A DNA stretch of 64,000 nucleotides from a virus: positions 1 to 64,000 of the IMG/VR virus record IMGVR_UViG_3300020477_000014. One strand, given 5' to 3'. A model generated the notes under the pieces. It did not search any database and had not been told where the DNA came from. It saw only the letters and a list, made by a program, of their open reading frames with translations. Of this stretch, positions 38,715-46,867 are shown piece by piece (the stretch's first letter is position 1; each line of letters opens with the position of its first letter). A program made the position numbers and the translations under genes.

Positions 38715-40371
38715 AAGATTATGCGTGTTGCAGGTCACTCCTACCGAACCTAATAGGGATCATATCGAATTATTTCACAATAAAAAAGATTGTGATTTTT
38801 ATTTTGTAACACATGATAGCCAACATGCTGATGCATTAAAATTTTGTCCCAACACTACGTGGACAGATACAAGAAATATATTAGCTGAAATGGTTCCTAA
38901 AAAATATGATTATTATGCTTTTGTGGATTATGATTATCGTTTTCATCCCCAAGGCGATCTTGGGGTACTTGAGCAGATATTGTCTGATTTAGAACATTTC
39001 AATCCAGCAGTTTTGACTTGTTATCCGGGTTCTGGGCTTATAACTCCCTTTGCTTCCGATATGGATTATAAAAACAAACATACCCACTCTGTAATACCTT
39101 TTACGCATTGTGGAATGAAGGTGGTCCACCATAGCCTTATGAATTGGTTTTTCCCAATGGTTACGAAATTTGGTGGTGGAGTGGAAGCATGTCATCTTTT
39201 TAACATAATGGAGCTTCCTTTTTTGCAAAATATTGTTTGCACTCATCAAATTGTATATGATAATGGAGTTACTGACATGAATGCGCCACACAATCGCGAT
39301 GGTGCACAATCTAAATTGAACATGGACAAGATGTGGTCATGGTTGTATCCTTATTTTAACAAAAGAAAAACCCTAAGAGATAAAGAAGTAAAACTCAGGT
39401 GGGGCGACAGTATCCCAACACGTATCGAGGAATACACTTCATATACTAATTCACTAACAATTAAAGAGACGTACGTCGGCTTATTGACTGGAAAAGTGAT
39501 TCCCAGTCCGGCAGAAAAAGAGGTAGATTATTACAGTTTAAAATATAAAGATAAAATTAAGAAGTTTTTCGATATAAATCATGAACATTTTGCTCCCAAA
39601 TTTGGAAATCTAAAATCTAGAAATGATACAATTGTTATTGTAGGAAATGGACCTTCTTTAAAAGAGGAATATTTCGAGATTTTACGACGCGATGATATTG
39701 ATACTTTCGGATTGAACGTTGCATATCGTTTTTTTGAGAAGATGAATTGGTATCCTAAGTTTTATGGATGTTTTGATTACGCTGCCACGAACACCCACAG
39801 ATCCAGTATTGCCTCTTTTATACGAGATAAGGATTGTCCTATAGAAAAGTTTTTCTTATTGGAAAGACCTAGTATCGAGGCAAGACTAAGCAACACTAAG
39901 TTGTATTTCGATGAGGACGTCCGCGGCGATCGTAAATATGTAGAAAGACCCCATAATCAAGACGGAATCGGATGGCCCACGTGGGGCACCAGGAATAATA
40001 AGATATCTTGCACGGGCGCAAATGCAATTCGCACCGCAATGGAATTAGGATACAAAAAGATTATTTTAATTGGTCATGATGCCAGCTACACTCCTTCGAA
40101 AAAAATCGAGGGACATTCTCAAGTATCGTCGGACAGATATGAGGTGACGGAAAAATCTCAAAATCCTAATTATTTTTGGCAAGATTATTACGAGAAGGGA
40201 GATATTTATAATAAGCCGGGGGATGCATTACCTGCATGGAAAAATATGGCTGATTGTGTAAGCCAAACTTATCCACATGTGGATGTAGTTAATTGCTCGA
40301 AGAACTCTAGAGTAACTTTTTTTCGGTTTGGTGAGTTTTTTAAAGAGATTGGGGTAAAAAATGAAGACTAA
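38707..40371 (+). CDS. two-domain transferase: N-terminal GT-like plus NGPSLK-type domain
   Basis: 554 residues. Residues 1-225 form an unassigned GT-A-like domain: RLCVLQVTPTEPNRDH, YYAFVDYDYRFHP (a possible D-x-D-type metal site), and GVEACHLFNIMELPFL. Residues about 305-550 repeat the protein at 35309: IVIVGNGPSLKEEYFEILRRDDIDTFGLN, FYGCFDYAATNTHRSS, CTGANAIRTAMELGYKKIILIGHDASY, QNPNYFWQDYYEKGD and VVNCSKNSRVTFF. A bifunctional polymerising transferase is possible. ATG 38707 overlaps the previous gene. Confidence 0.75.
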   Translation: MNKRLCVLQVTPTEPNRDHIELFHNKKDCDFYFVTHDSQHADALKFCPNTTWTDTRNILAEMVPKKYDYYAFVDYDYRFHPQGDLGVLEQILSDLEHFNPAVLTCYPGSGLITPFASDMDYKNKHTHSVIPFTHCGMKVVHHSLMNWFFPMVTKFGGGVEACHLFNIMELPFLQNIVCTHQIVYDNGVTDMNAPHNRDGAQSKLNMDKMWSWLYPYFNKRKTLRDKEVKLRWGDSIPTRIEEYTSYTNSLTIKETYVGLLTGKVIPSPAEKEVDYYSLKYKDKIKKFFDINHEHFAPKFGNLKSRNDTIVIVGNGPSLKEEYFEILRRDDIDTFGLNVAYRFFEKMNWYPKFYGCFDYAATNTHRSSIASFIRDKDCPIEKFFLLERPSIEARLSNTKLYFDEDVRGDRKYVERPHNQDGIGWPTWGTRNNKISCTGANAIRTAMELGYKKIILIGHDASYTPSKKIEGHSQVSSDRYEVTEKSQNPNYFWQDYYEKGDIYNKPGDALPAWKNMADCVSQTYPHVDVVNCSKNSRVTFFRFGEFFKEIGVKNED

Positions 40372-40795
40372 AAACGATAGTGATCTAAAGAGAGTGCTGG
40401 AAAAGGACGGCGTTCATTGTTTGGAATTAAAGAAATATGAAAATTGTTCTACTATAAATTTAGCTGAATTGAGAGAAGATTTGGGCATGGGGTCTTGGGC
40501 AGTGAGAATTGCTTACAACGATCTTTTTGGTGGAGTAGTCATTCAGCAACAGCCCGGCGAGGGAAATCGAAAACACTTCCATCATGATGCAGACGAGAAT
40601 TGGGTAATTTTAGATGGAGAGTGGGAATGGTGGATTGATGGCATTGGAAAACGCCGAGTGAAACAACATGATATAATAGTAGTGCCCCGAGGCGTTTGGC
40701 ACCAAATAACGTGCATAGGAGATTCGCCAGGAGTACGGTATGCAATTACACGACCGGATGTAGACCATGTATACGAAGACAACAACGATAAATAA
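40361..40795 (+). CDS. cupin-fold protein
   Basis: 144 residues. QQQPGEGNRKHFHHDADENWVILDGEWEWWIDG is cupin motif 1 (H-x-H with Glu) and QHDIIVVPRGVWHQITCIGDSPGVRYAITRP is motif 2 (P-x-G-x-x-H). Complete metal site, single domain. Probably a sugar-modifying enzyme or binding protein of the locus. It overlaps the gene before by 11 bases and the SDR after by up to 29. Confidence 0.78.
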   Translation: MKTKNDSDLKRVLEKDGVHCLELKKYENCSTINLAELREDLGMGSWAVRIAYNDLFGGVVIQQQPGEGNRKHFHHDADENWVILDGEWEWWIDGIGKRRVKQHDIIVVPRGVWHQITCIGDSPGVRYAITRPDVDHVYEDNNDK

Positions 40796-41501
40796 TATTA
40801 CTTTTAATTATTCTAACAAGATTGTGGTAGTAGTAGGGGGATCCCGTGGCATTGGCAAGGAAATCTGCAAGCAATTTGTTTTGGCTGGCGCTACGGTCTA
40901 TTGTTTATCACGAACGCCGCTTAATACAAAAGGAGTGACACACATTGTGTGTGATATATCTATCGAGAAAGATATTGACAAAGCTATCGCACAATTGGAG
41001 TCTATTGATTTTTTGATTAATGTAGCCGGCACCAACTTATGTGAGCCGATTGAAAATATAACAACCACAGAATGGGACCGGCTGATGAACACGAATTTGA
41101 AATCGTTTTTTTTGATTTCTAAAAAGGTGATTCCTTTGATGAAGGAGAAGAATTCCGGTCGCATTGTTAATGTCTCTTCTATTGCCGGCAGACATAAGAG
41201 CGTGGTTAGCGGCGTACATTATACATCTAGCAAATATGGTATTGTGGGATTAACTAAGCAGTTGGCACATGAGGTATCTCGATATAATATTTTGGTAAAC
41301 TGCGTGTGCCCAAGCCAAACAAGAACTGAAATGTTGGAAGCTTCCATGACTGAGGAACAGTTGCATAATTTAGAAAAACAAATTCCTGTACGTCGAATTG
41401 CTACCACTGTTGAGCAATCGTTACCTGTGTTGTTTCTTTGTTCTGATGGTGCTTCTTACATTAGTGGCGCTACAATCGATATTAACGGGGGTCAATTCTA
41501 A
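40767..41501 (+). CDS. short-chain dehydrogenase/reductase (SDR)
   Basis: 244 residues, classical SDR: VVVVGGSRGIGKEICKQF (TGxxxGxG type), LINVAGTN (NNAG variant), VNVSSIAGRHKSV with Ser, then YTSSKYGIVGLTKQLAHE (Y-x-x-x-K), and SGATIDINGGQF. It reduces a keto group or oxidises an alcohol with NAD(P)H, in this locus most likely on a sugar or acyl group. The first 15 residues overlap the cupin gene, so the start may be later. Confidence 0.9.
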   Translation: MYTKTTTINNITFNYSNKIVVVVGGSRGIGKEICKQFVLAGATVYCLSRTPLNTKGVTHIVCDISIEKDIDKAIAQLESIDFLINVAGTNLCEPIENITTTEWDRLMNTNLKSFFLISKKVIPLMKEKNSGRIVNVSSIAGRHKSVVSGVHYTSSKYGIVGLTKQLAHEVSRYNILVNCVCPSQTRTEMLEASMTEEQLHNLEKQIPVRRIATTVEQSLPVLFLCSDGASYISGATIDINGGQF

Positions 41502-42179
41502 ATGCATAGGGATATAGATATAAACGTTTTGATTGCTGTTAGAGGCGGTTCTAAGCGCATTCCTGGAAAGAATACGAGACCTTTCGGGGGAGCCTCGATG
41601 CTTGAATTGAAAATTCAACAAGCTCTTCGATTAAAAGAAGTATCTGCGGTGGTGGTGACGTCAGAAGATGACTCCATGTTGCAGATAGCAGAAGATCTGG
41701 GAGCAGTTGCTATGAAGAGGGATTCTTATTATGCTAGCGATACGGTTCCAATGGGAGAAGTATATGTTCATCTTGCGTCATCTCTTAGTTGTAAGGATGT
41801 TTTGTGGACGCCGGTCACAAGTCCATTGGTGACCGATAAAACCATACAAGAGTGTATAACTTTTTATAAAACCAGGCCAGAGTTTGATTCTGTAGTAACC
41901 ACCAATCTGGTCAAGGAATATATGTGGTTGGGCGATAAAGCCATCAACTATGATCCACTGAATCATCCCAGATCCCAGGATTTGCCGGATGTTTATGCTT
42001 TGAATTTCGCAGCCAACATTCTTTCCCGCGAGATGATGATCAAAAACAGGAACATTATAGGAGATAAATTTTATCCTTATATGATAGACGATGTTGAATC
42101 TGTGGACGTGGATACTGAATTTGATTTTGTGATAGCAGAGTTTTTATATAATAACAGAGGAAAAGATTGTGACATATAA
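41502..42179 (+). CDS. CMP-sugar synthetase (acylneuraminate cytidylyltransferase type)
   Basis: 225 residues. NVLIAVRGGSKRIPGKNTRPFGGASMLELKIQQAL is the CTP-binding signature (R-x-G-S-K-x-(I/L)-P-x-K-N); VVVTSEDDSMLQIAEDLGA and RDSYYASDTVP continue it, and DVESVDVDTEFDFVIAE is the metal-binding end. It activates a 2-keto acid sugar such as a sialic, legionaminic or Kdo-like acid as CMP-sugar. No NeuB-type synthase is seen; the aldolase at 46864 is one possible alternative source of a keto-acid. Confidence 0.9.
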   Translation: MHRDIDINVLIAVRGGSKRIPGKNTRPFGGASMLELKIQQALRLKEVSAVVVTSEDDSMLQIAEDLGAVAMKRDSYYASDTVPMGEVYVHLASSLSCKDVLWTPVTSPLVTDKTIQECITFYKTRPEFDSVVTTNLVKEYMWLGDKAINYDPLNHPRSQDLPDVYALNFAANILSREMMIKNRNIIGDKFYPYMIDDVESVDVDTEFDFVIAEFLYNNRGKDCDI

Positions 42180-42843
42180 GATAGAGGTACCCCCAATGTG
42201 CGAACCGGAAATCTTGCCAAAAGTAATACCATATTTTAAAAACCGATCTAAATTTGTGGATGTTGGGGCATCTGATGGCTGGTATACATATGTTGCCGCC
42301 AAGGAAATGCCATCAGGTTCGACAATAATTGGTTTCGAACCGGTACCATGGATTTTTGACAAATACAAGAATCATTATGTTGCATCTTGGGCGCCAGAGG
42401 ATTGGTTTAAAAACAAAACAATACACTGTTATAACCAAGTGGTTTCGGATCAATCCGGAATAGATACAAAGTTTTATAAAACAAAAAACCATTCAGGAGT
42501 TATGGATCCTCTTTTATTACTAAAAAAACCAGAAGCTTTTGAGGAAAGTTGGGATATTCCAACGACTAAGTTGGATGATTTTTTGGATCCTTCTGAAAAG
42601 GGAGTATTAATAAAAATTGACGTGGAAGGCGGTGAAGATAAGGTTATCAAGGGCGGTAACTATTATTTTTCCAATTGTGTAGAGTGTTATGTGTTTTTAG
42701 AATTGCACAATTCTTATCTCTTAAATAAAGGAGTGCCGCCACAAACCGTTGTGAAATATTTCACAGATCGAGGTTATGAAAAAATTAAATTAGGTGGCCA
42801 CGGGCGAATCGAATGGTATATTTTTAGGAAAGAAATCAAATGA
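42169..42843 (+). CDS. FkbM-family methyltransferase
   Basis: 224 residues, GTG start overlapping the previous stop. KFVDVGASDGWYTYVAAKEMPSGSTIIGFEPVPW is SAM motif I of the FkbM type (FEP after the acidic strand). TTKLDDFLDPSEKGVLIKIDVEGGEDKVIKGG is the diagnostic D-V-E-G-x-E block. FkbM enzymes O-methylate sugars and polyketides. It fits late decoration of the glycan. Confidence 0.9.
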   Translation: MTYKIEVPPMCEPEILPKVIPYFKNRSKFVDVGASDGWYTYVAAKEMPSGSTIIGFEPVPWIFDKYKNHYVASWAPEDWFKNKTIHCYNQVVSDQSGIDTKFYKTKNHSGVMDPLLLLKKPEAFEESWDIPTTKLDDFLDPSEKGVLIKIDVEGGEDKVIKGGNYYFSNCVECYVFLELHNSYLLNKGVPPQTVVKYFTDRGYEKIKLGGHGRIEWYIFRKEIK

Positions 42844-43778
42844 GAAATATCAAGATCTTTATTGTTACATATAAGAGGGGAGATGTCCTAAATAATACTT
42901 TGCAAAAGTTATTCAAAGAAACCGATTTCTCCTTAATACCGAATACCGAAGTTAATATTATTAATAATCATTCAGATTTTTGGATTGATGATGAATTTCG
43001 GGACCAAGTGAATGTTATACACAATTCTACGCGCCCCGATTGGGATGTTGGTAATCTCGCACGTAATTGGAACGAAGCACTTTTGCACGGCTTTAAAGAT
43101 TTAAAAAACCCAGACTCTAAGGTGGTGGTAACGATGCAGAACGACATTGTTTTGCACCCCAATTGGGCCACCAATTTGCTTAAAATGCATAAAAAATATA
43201 ATTTCATAACTGGTTGCGCAGGTGATAATATTATTAGTTATACGGCGGAGGCAGTGAAGAAGATCGGATTATGGGACGAAAGGTTTTGTTCCATATCTCA
43301 CAAAGAAGCCGATTATTATATTAGAGCGCTTATTTATAACAAAGAATATTCCATTATAAATGATCAGTTTCATAAGCGTTATCTAAATGCAGACGCATGG
43401 CTTCCTTTGGATACTGGTGATTACTTAGGCAATGAAAAAGAATGGATGAAGATAAAAGCCACCAACTTGTCTACAGAAGCAATGAACCATAGCACTCAGA
43501 TATTTTACTGGAAATGGAAAAACACATGGAAGACTCAACCTTCTTATAATGGATGGTTCGTTAATTGGTCGTCGGATTTTATAACCGATCCGCCATCTCC
43601 CCCGACCGTTCCGAATTTCATAAAATATTATTATTTTGAAAAAGATCTTGACAATTTGCAAAAAAAGAATTATATTGGTTGGAGAAGTGGCGATCTTTGG
43701 TTGAGATCTACGGGGAACCTGGACATTGATGAACTTCCACCTCCCAGAGAATCAACTACAGGAGAAATTTCGAAATGA
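42840..43778 (+). CDS. glycosyltransferase, GT2-like (GT-A fold)
   Basis: 312 residues. KIFIVTYKRGDVLNNTLQKLF is the GT2 start, VNIINNHSDFW the next strand, NLARNWNEALLHGF the conserved helix, and VVTMQNDIVLHPNW holds an N-D-I in the D-x-D metal position. ETD-like HKEADYYIRALIYN follows. The C-terminal 100 residues are Trp/Tyr-rich and specific to this protein. Overlaps of four bases on both sides. Confidence 0.82.
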   Translation: MRNIKIFIVTYKRGDVLNNTLQKLFKETDFSLIPNTEVNIINNHSDFWIDDEFRDQVNVIHNSTRPDWDVGNLARNWNEALLHGFKDLKNPDSKVVVTMQNDIVLHPNWATNLLKMHKKYNFITGCAGDNIISYTAEAVKKIGLWDERFCSISHKEADYYIRALIYNKEYSIINDQFHKRYLNADAWLPLDTGDYLGNEKEWMKIKATNLSTEAMNHSTQIFYWKWKNTWKTQPSYNGWFVNWSSDFITDPPSPPTVPNFIKYYYFEKDLDNLQKKNYIGWRSGDLWLRSTGNLDIDELPPPRESTTGEISK

Positions 43779-44470
43779 TAACTACTAAAAATTTACAAAT
43801 AATAGACACTGCGCAAACTCTTTATGATGCTTTTAACGATTTTATTTTGAGCGACGATACCAAAGTGTTCGGAAAATTACTCGCAAGAGCCATTTTGCTC
43901 GATCGAGTAAAAGATGTTCCTGGTGATATAATAGAGTGTGGTGTTTTTAAAGGGACCGGTGTTGTTTCTTTTCTAAAAATAAAAAAATATTTATGCCCCA
44001 ATTCTCATAAAAAAGTTATTGGTTTTGATTTTTTTGATACTGACGGATTGTTAAAAAGCCTATCAAACCAAGACCAAGAGGCTATGAGTGCATTATTCAA
44101 AGATAGAGGATTCGAACATGAGCAGGGATTTGTTTCTTATTTAAAGCAGTCAATTGAATCCTTTGGGTTTCAAGAGCACGAATTTGAACTTGTACAAGGA
44201 GATATTTCAAAAACTATAAAAGAATATATATCCGATAAGCCTGGATTGAAAATTTCTCTTTTATATATTGATTTAGATATTGAAAAGCCAACTTATGATG
44301 TTTTGTGCGCCACTTGGGATAGAATGTCGAAGGGGGGCATGATAGTGTTTGATGAATATGCATATCATTGCTGGTCGGAGTCGATTGGTGTGGATAGGTT
44401 TTTCAAAGATAAGAATGTAGTAGTGAGGTCTCTAAATTTCATGGGACCCACAGCATATGTAATAAAATAA
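43775..44470 (+). CDS. TylF/macrocin-type O-methyltransferase
   Basis: 231 residues. RAILLDRVKDVPGDIIECGVFKGTGVVSFLKI is the TylF SAM-binding block (E-C-G-V-x-x-G). VIGFDFFDTDG, LKISLLYIDLDIEKPTYDVLCATWDRMSKGGMIVFDEYAYHCW gives the metal-binding D-x-D and D-E-Y. Family members methylate sugar hydroxyls. Third methyltransferase of the locus. Confidence 0.87.
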   Translation: MITTKNLQIIDTAQTLYDAFNDFILSDDTKVFGKLLARAILLDRVKDVPGDIIECGVFKGTGVVSFLKIKKYLCPNSHKKVIGFDFFDTDGLLKSLSNQDQEAMSALFKDRGFEHEQGFVSYLKQSIESFGFQEHEFELVQGDISKTIKEYISDKPGLKISLLYIDLDIEKPTYDVLCATWDRMSKGGMIVFDEYAYHCWSESIGVDRFFKDKNVVVRSLNFMGPTAYVIK

Positions 44471-44483
44471 AAAGAGAACAAAC

Positions 44484-45215
44484 ATGAATATATTGATACC
44501 AATGGCTGGCGAAGGCAGTCGATTTAAAAAAGAAGGCTTTAAAAAACCAAAACCACTAATAGACGTTAACGGAAAACCTATGATTAAGTGGGTTGTGGAT
44601 AATGTCGGAATTGACGGAAAATATATTTTTATCGTACAAAAGGCACATACAATAAAGTACCCATATTTAGTTGATGAGCTTACAACTATGGCAAAGGACG
44701 TAGAGGTGTTGACGGTAGATGGATTAACAGAAGGCGCCGCATGTACAGCATTGATAGCCAAACACTTGATAGACAATGACGAGCCATTACTAATTTGCAA
44801 TTCAGATCAGTGGGTGGATTGGGTCCCAGAACATTTTTTAAAATTTATAAAGAGAAAAGATTGTGATGGGGCATTATTAACTTTTTTCTCTGATAGTCCA
44901 AAGCATTCTTATTCTCGATACAATTATAATACCAGAGTGGTAACAGAAGTTGCCGAAAAACAAGTTATAAGCAATTTTGCCACTGTGGGAATATATTATT
45001 GGAGAAAGGGTAGCGAATTCGTGGAATGTGTTAATAAAATGATAGACAAGAATCTAAGAGTTAATAATGAATTTTATTTATGCCCAGCCTATAATGAGTT
45101 GATTTTCCACAAAGACGGGAAGGTGGAATTGTATCCTATTTGTGAGATGAGGGGAATGGGTACTCCTATGGAATTAGAAAGGTTTTTACTCTTATTAGAG
45201 AAAGAAGGCGTTTAA
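44484..45215 (+). CDS. sugar-1-phosphate nucleotidyltransferase
   Basis: 243 residues. MNILIPMAGEGSRFKKEGFKK then PKPLIDVNGKPMIKWVVDN is the G-x-G-x-R-F...K-P-K binding start of the RmlA/GalU-like family. LICNSDQWVDW replaces the usual L-x-G-D metal site. Unlike RmlA it is short and lacks a C-terminal beta-helix. It charges a sugar-1-P with NTP; mannose-1-P to GDP-mannose is one candidate since no other guanylyltransferase is seen. It overlaps the RuBisCO-like gene by one base. Confidence 0.85.
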   Translation: MNILIPMAGEGSRFKKEGFKKPKPLIDVNGKPMIKWVVDNVGIDGKYIFIVQKAHTIKYPYLVDELTTMAKDVEVLTVDGLTEGAACTALIAKHLIDNDEPLLICNSDQWVDWVPEHFLKFIKRKDCDGALLTFFSDSPKHSYSRYNYNTRVVTEVAEKQVISNFATVGIYYWRKGSEFVECVNKMIDKNLRVNNEFYLCPAYNELIFHKDGKVELYPICEMRGMGTPMELERFLLLLEKEGV

Positions 45216-46399
45216 TGAAGTTTTTTCGTCAAAGTGTAGAAAAAGAGAAATACATCATAGTGGAGTATTTTTTAAAAAGCAAGACCACATTGAGAGATGC
45301 TGCATGGTCTTTGGCAATAGGTCAAAGTGTAGGAAACCCCAATGTCAGAAATCATTGGGAAACCGATGAGCTTTTTGAGAACCATTCTTGTTTGATTATG
45401 GGTGATGAAGAGAAGTTAAAACAAATAAGCGAAGGTAAAGTTAAAATAGCCTTTCCAATAGCAAATACAGACTTTAAGACAGATGGAGTGTCTCATTTGC
45501 TTTGTCAATTTATGGGCGGACAAATGGATATAGATATTGTTCAAAAATGCCACATGTTGAATGTAGTACTACCTCAGCATGTTGAAGATAAATATTTTTT
45601 AGGACCAAAATACGGCATTGAAGGTATCAGAGATTTTACTAATAGTCACGATAAGCCTCTTTTTGGAGGGATTGTTAAGCCCAAGATTGGCGTTACAAGT
45701 AGCGTGTTGCTTGAAATGGTACGAGAGATGGTAGAGGGGGGCATCAATTTCATCAAAGAAGATGAGATCATGTCAAACCCTGCTTGTTGCCCAATAGAAG
45801 AAAGAGTACCTTTAATTATGGATTATCTCAAAGGCAAGGATGTGATTTATGCTGTTTGTATTAATTGTGATCCGCTGCATGTTATTGATAGAGTTAAAAG
45901 AGTTCATGAATTAGGAGCCAACGCTGTCCATATCAATTTTTGGAGCGGACTTGGAGTTTATAAATCAATTAGAGAATTGGATTTGCCAATGTTTATTCAC
46001 TTTCAAAAAAGTGGCGACAAAGTATTAACAAACAAGAATCATGATTATCATATTTCTTGGGACGTTGTGTGTGATCTGGCAGGTCTTATGGGTGTGGATT
46101 TTATACACGCTGGAATGTGGGGTGGCTACATGTCAGATAATGAACAGGAATTAAAGAACACTTTATCTGTTTTGCACAACAGGAGTGTAATGCCGGCTCT
46201 AAGTTGCGGAATGCATGCAGGTCTAATTCAAGCAATAAACAAAAGATTTGGAACAAATTATATGGCTAATGTCGGCGGCGCTATACATGGACACCCTAAC
46301 GGCTCTAAAAGTGGCACCATGGCGATAAGACAGAGTGTAGATGGCGAACATGGACAAGAATATGAAATTGCGATAAAAAAATGGGGGATCGTAAAGTGA
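45215..46399 (+). CDS. RuBisCO-like protein (form IV type)
   Basis: 394 residues, the RuBisCO large-subunit fold. FGGIVKPKIGVTSSVLLEMVREMVEGGINFIKEDE gives the K-P-K loop (K155, K157) and the carbamylatable Lys with metal ligands (K181, D183, E184). NPACCPIEERV, FIHF (H262), VDFIHAGMWGG (H298 region), ALSCGMHAG and NVGGAIHGHPNGSKSGTMA follow in family order. The Arg after H262 and the loop-6 Lys needed for carboxylation are absent, so it should not fix CO2. Known RuBisCO-like proteins do enolase, isomerase or decarboxylase/transcarboxylase chemistry on sugar-phosphate-like substrates. It starts one base inside the nucleotidyltransferase gene. Confidence 0.88.
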   Translation: MKFFRQSVEKEKYIIVEYFLKSKTTLRDAAWSLAIGQSVGNPNVRNHWETDELFENHSCLIMGDEEKLKQISEGKVKIAFPIANTDFKTDGVSHLLCQFMGGQMDIDIVQKCHMLNVVLPQHVEDKYFLGPKYGIEGIRDFTNSHDKPLFGGIVKPKIGVTSSVLLEMVREMVEGGINFIKEDEIMSNPACCPIEERVPLIMDYLKGKDVIYAVCINCDPLHVIDRVKRVHELGANAVHINFWSGLGVYKSIRELDLPMFIHFQKSGDKVLTNKNHDYHISWDVVCDLAGLMGVDFIHAGMWGGYMSDNEQELKNTLSVLHNRSVMPALSCGMHAGLIQAINKRFGTNYMANVGGAIHGHPNGSKSGTMAIRQSVDGEHGQEYEIAIKKWGIVK

Positions 46400-46429
46400 C
46401 TGACATTTTTTGGAGAACCATTAGTGAAA

Positions 46430-46867
46430 ATGATTGCACATAGAGGAAATCTCAGAGGGCCGAACCCGGACCAAGAGAATAAACCAGAGTATATAGAGGC
46501 GGCATTGGCGGAACACTACGATGTGGAAGTGGACGTATGGCGATCTGAAAACAAGTGGTATCTAGGTCACGACGAACCACAATATGAGATAGATTCAGAA
46601 TTTCTCGTAAATGAGAGAATATGGTGTCATGCAAAGAATTTACATGCATTTCAAGATTTGTTGGTATTAGATGCGCATTGTTTTTGGCACCAAAAGGATG
46701 ATTATACCTTGACAAGTAGTAATTTTATTTGGGCGTATCCTGGCCAACCATTGTCGCCGATGTCCATTTGTGTAATGCCTGAATTAACAGCTTATACCAC
46801 AACAGATGTCTTAAGGTGTGCCGGGATCTGTTCCGATTGGATAGAGAAATTTGGGGAAATTTTATGA
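46430..46867 (+). CDS. GDPD-like (glycerophosphodiester phosphodiesterase fold) protein
   Basis: 145 residues (GTG 46424 possible). MIAHRGNLRGPNPDQENKPEYIEAAL has the family H-R-G and E-N metal start; YDVEVDVWRSENKWYLGHDEPQYEI gives E-x-D and the second catalytic His. The rest (NERIWCHAKNLHAFQDLL, FWHQKDDYTL) is a shortened TIM barrel; full GDPDs have about 240-300 residues. It would cleave or bind a phosphodiester, perhaps a glycerol-P linked glycan. It overlaps the aldolase by four bases. Confidence 0.75.
   Translation: MIAHRGNLRGPNPDQENKPEYIEAALAEHYDVEVDVWRSENKWYLGHDEPQYEIDSEFLVNERIWCHAKNLHAFQDLLVLDAHCFWHQKDDYTLTSSNFIWAYPGQPLSPMSICVMPELTAYTTTDVLRCAGICSDWIEKFGEIL

Noticed and set aside
45215-46399. 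True carbon-fixing RuBisCO
   Set aside because: The loop-6 Lys and the Arg after the active-site His are missing, so carboxylation is not expected.
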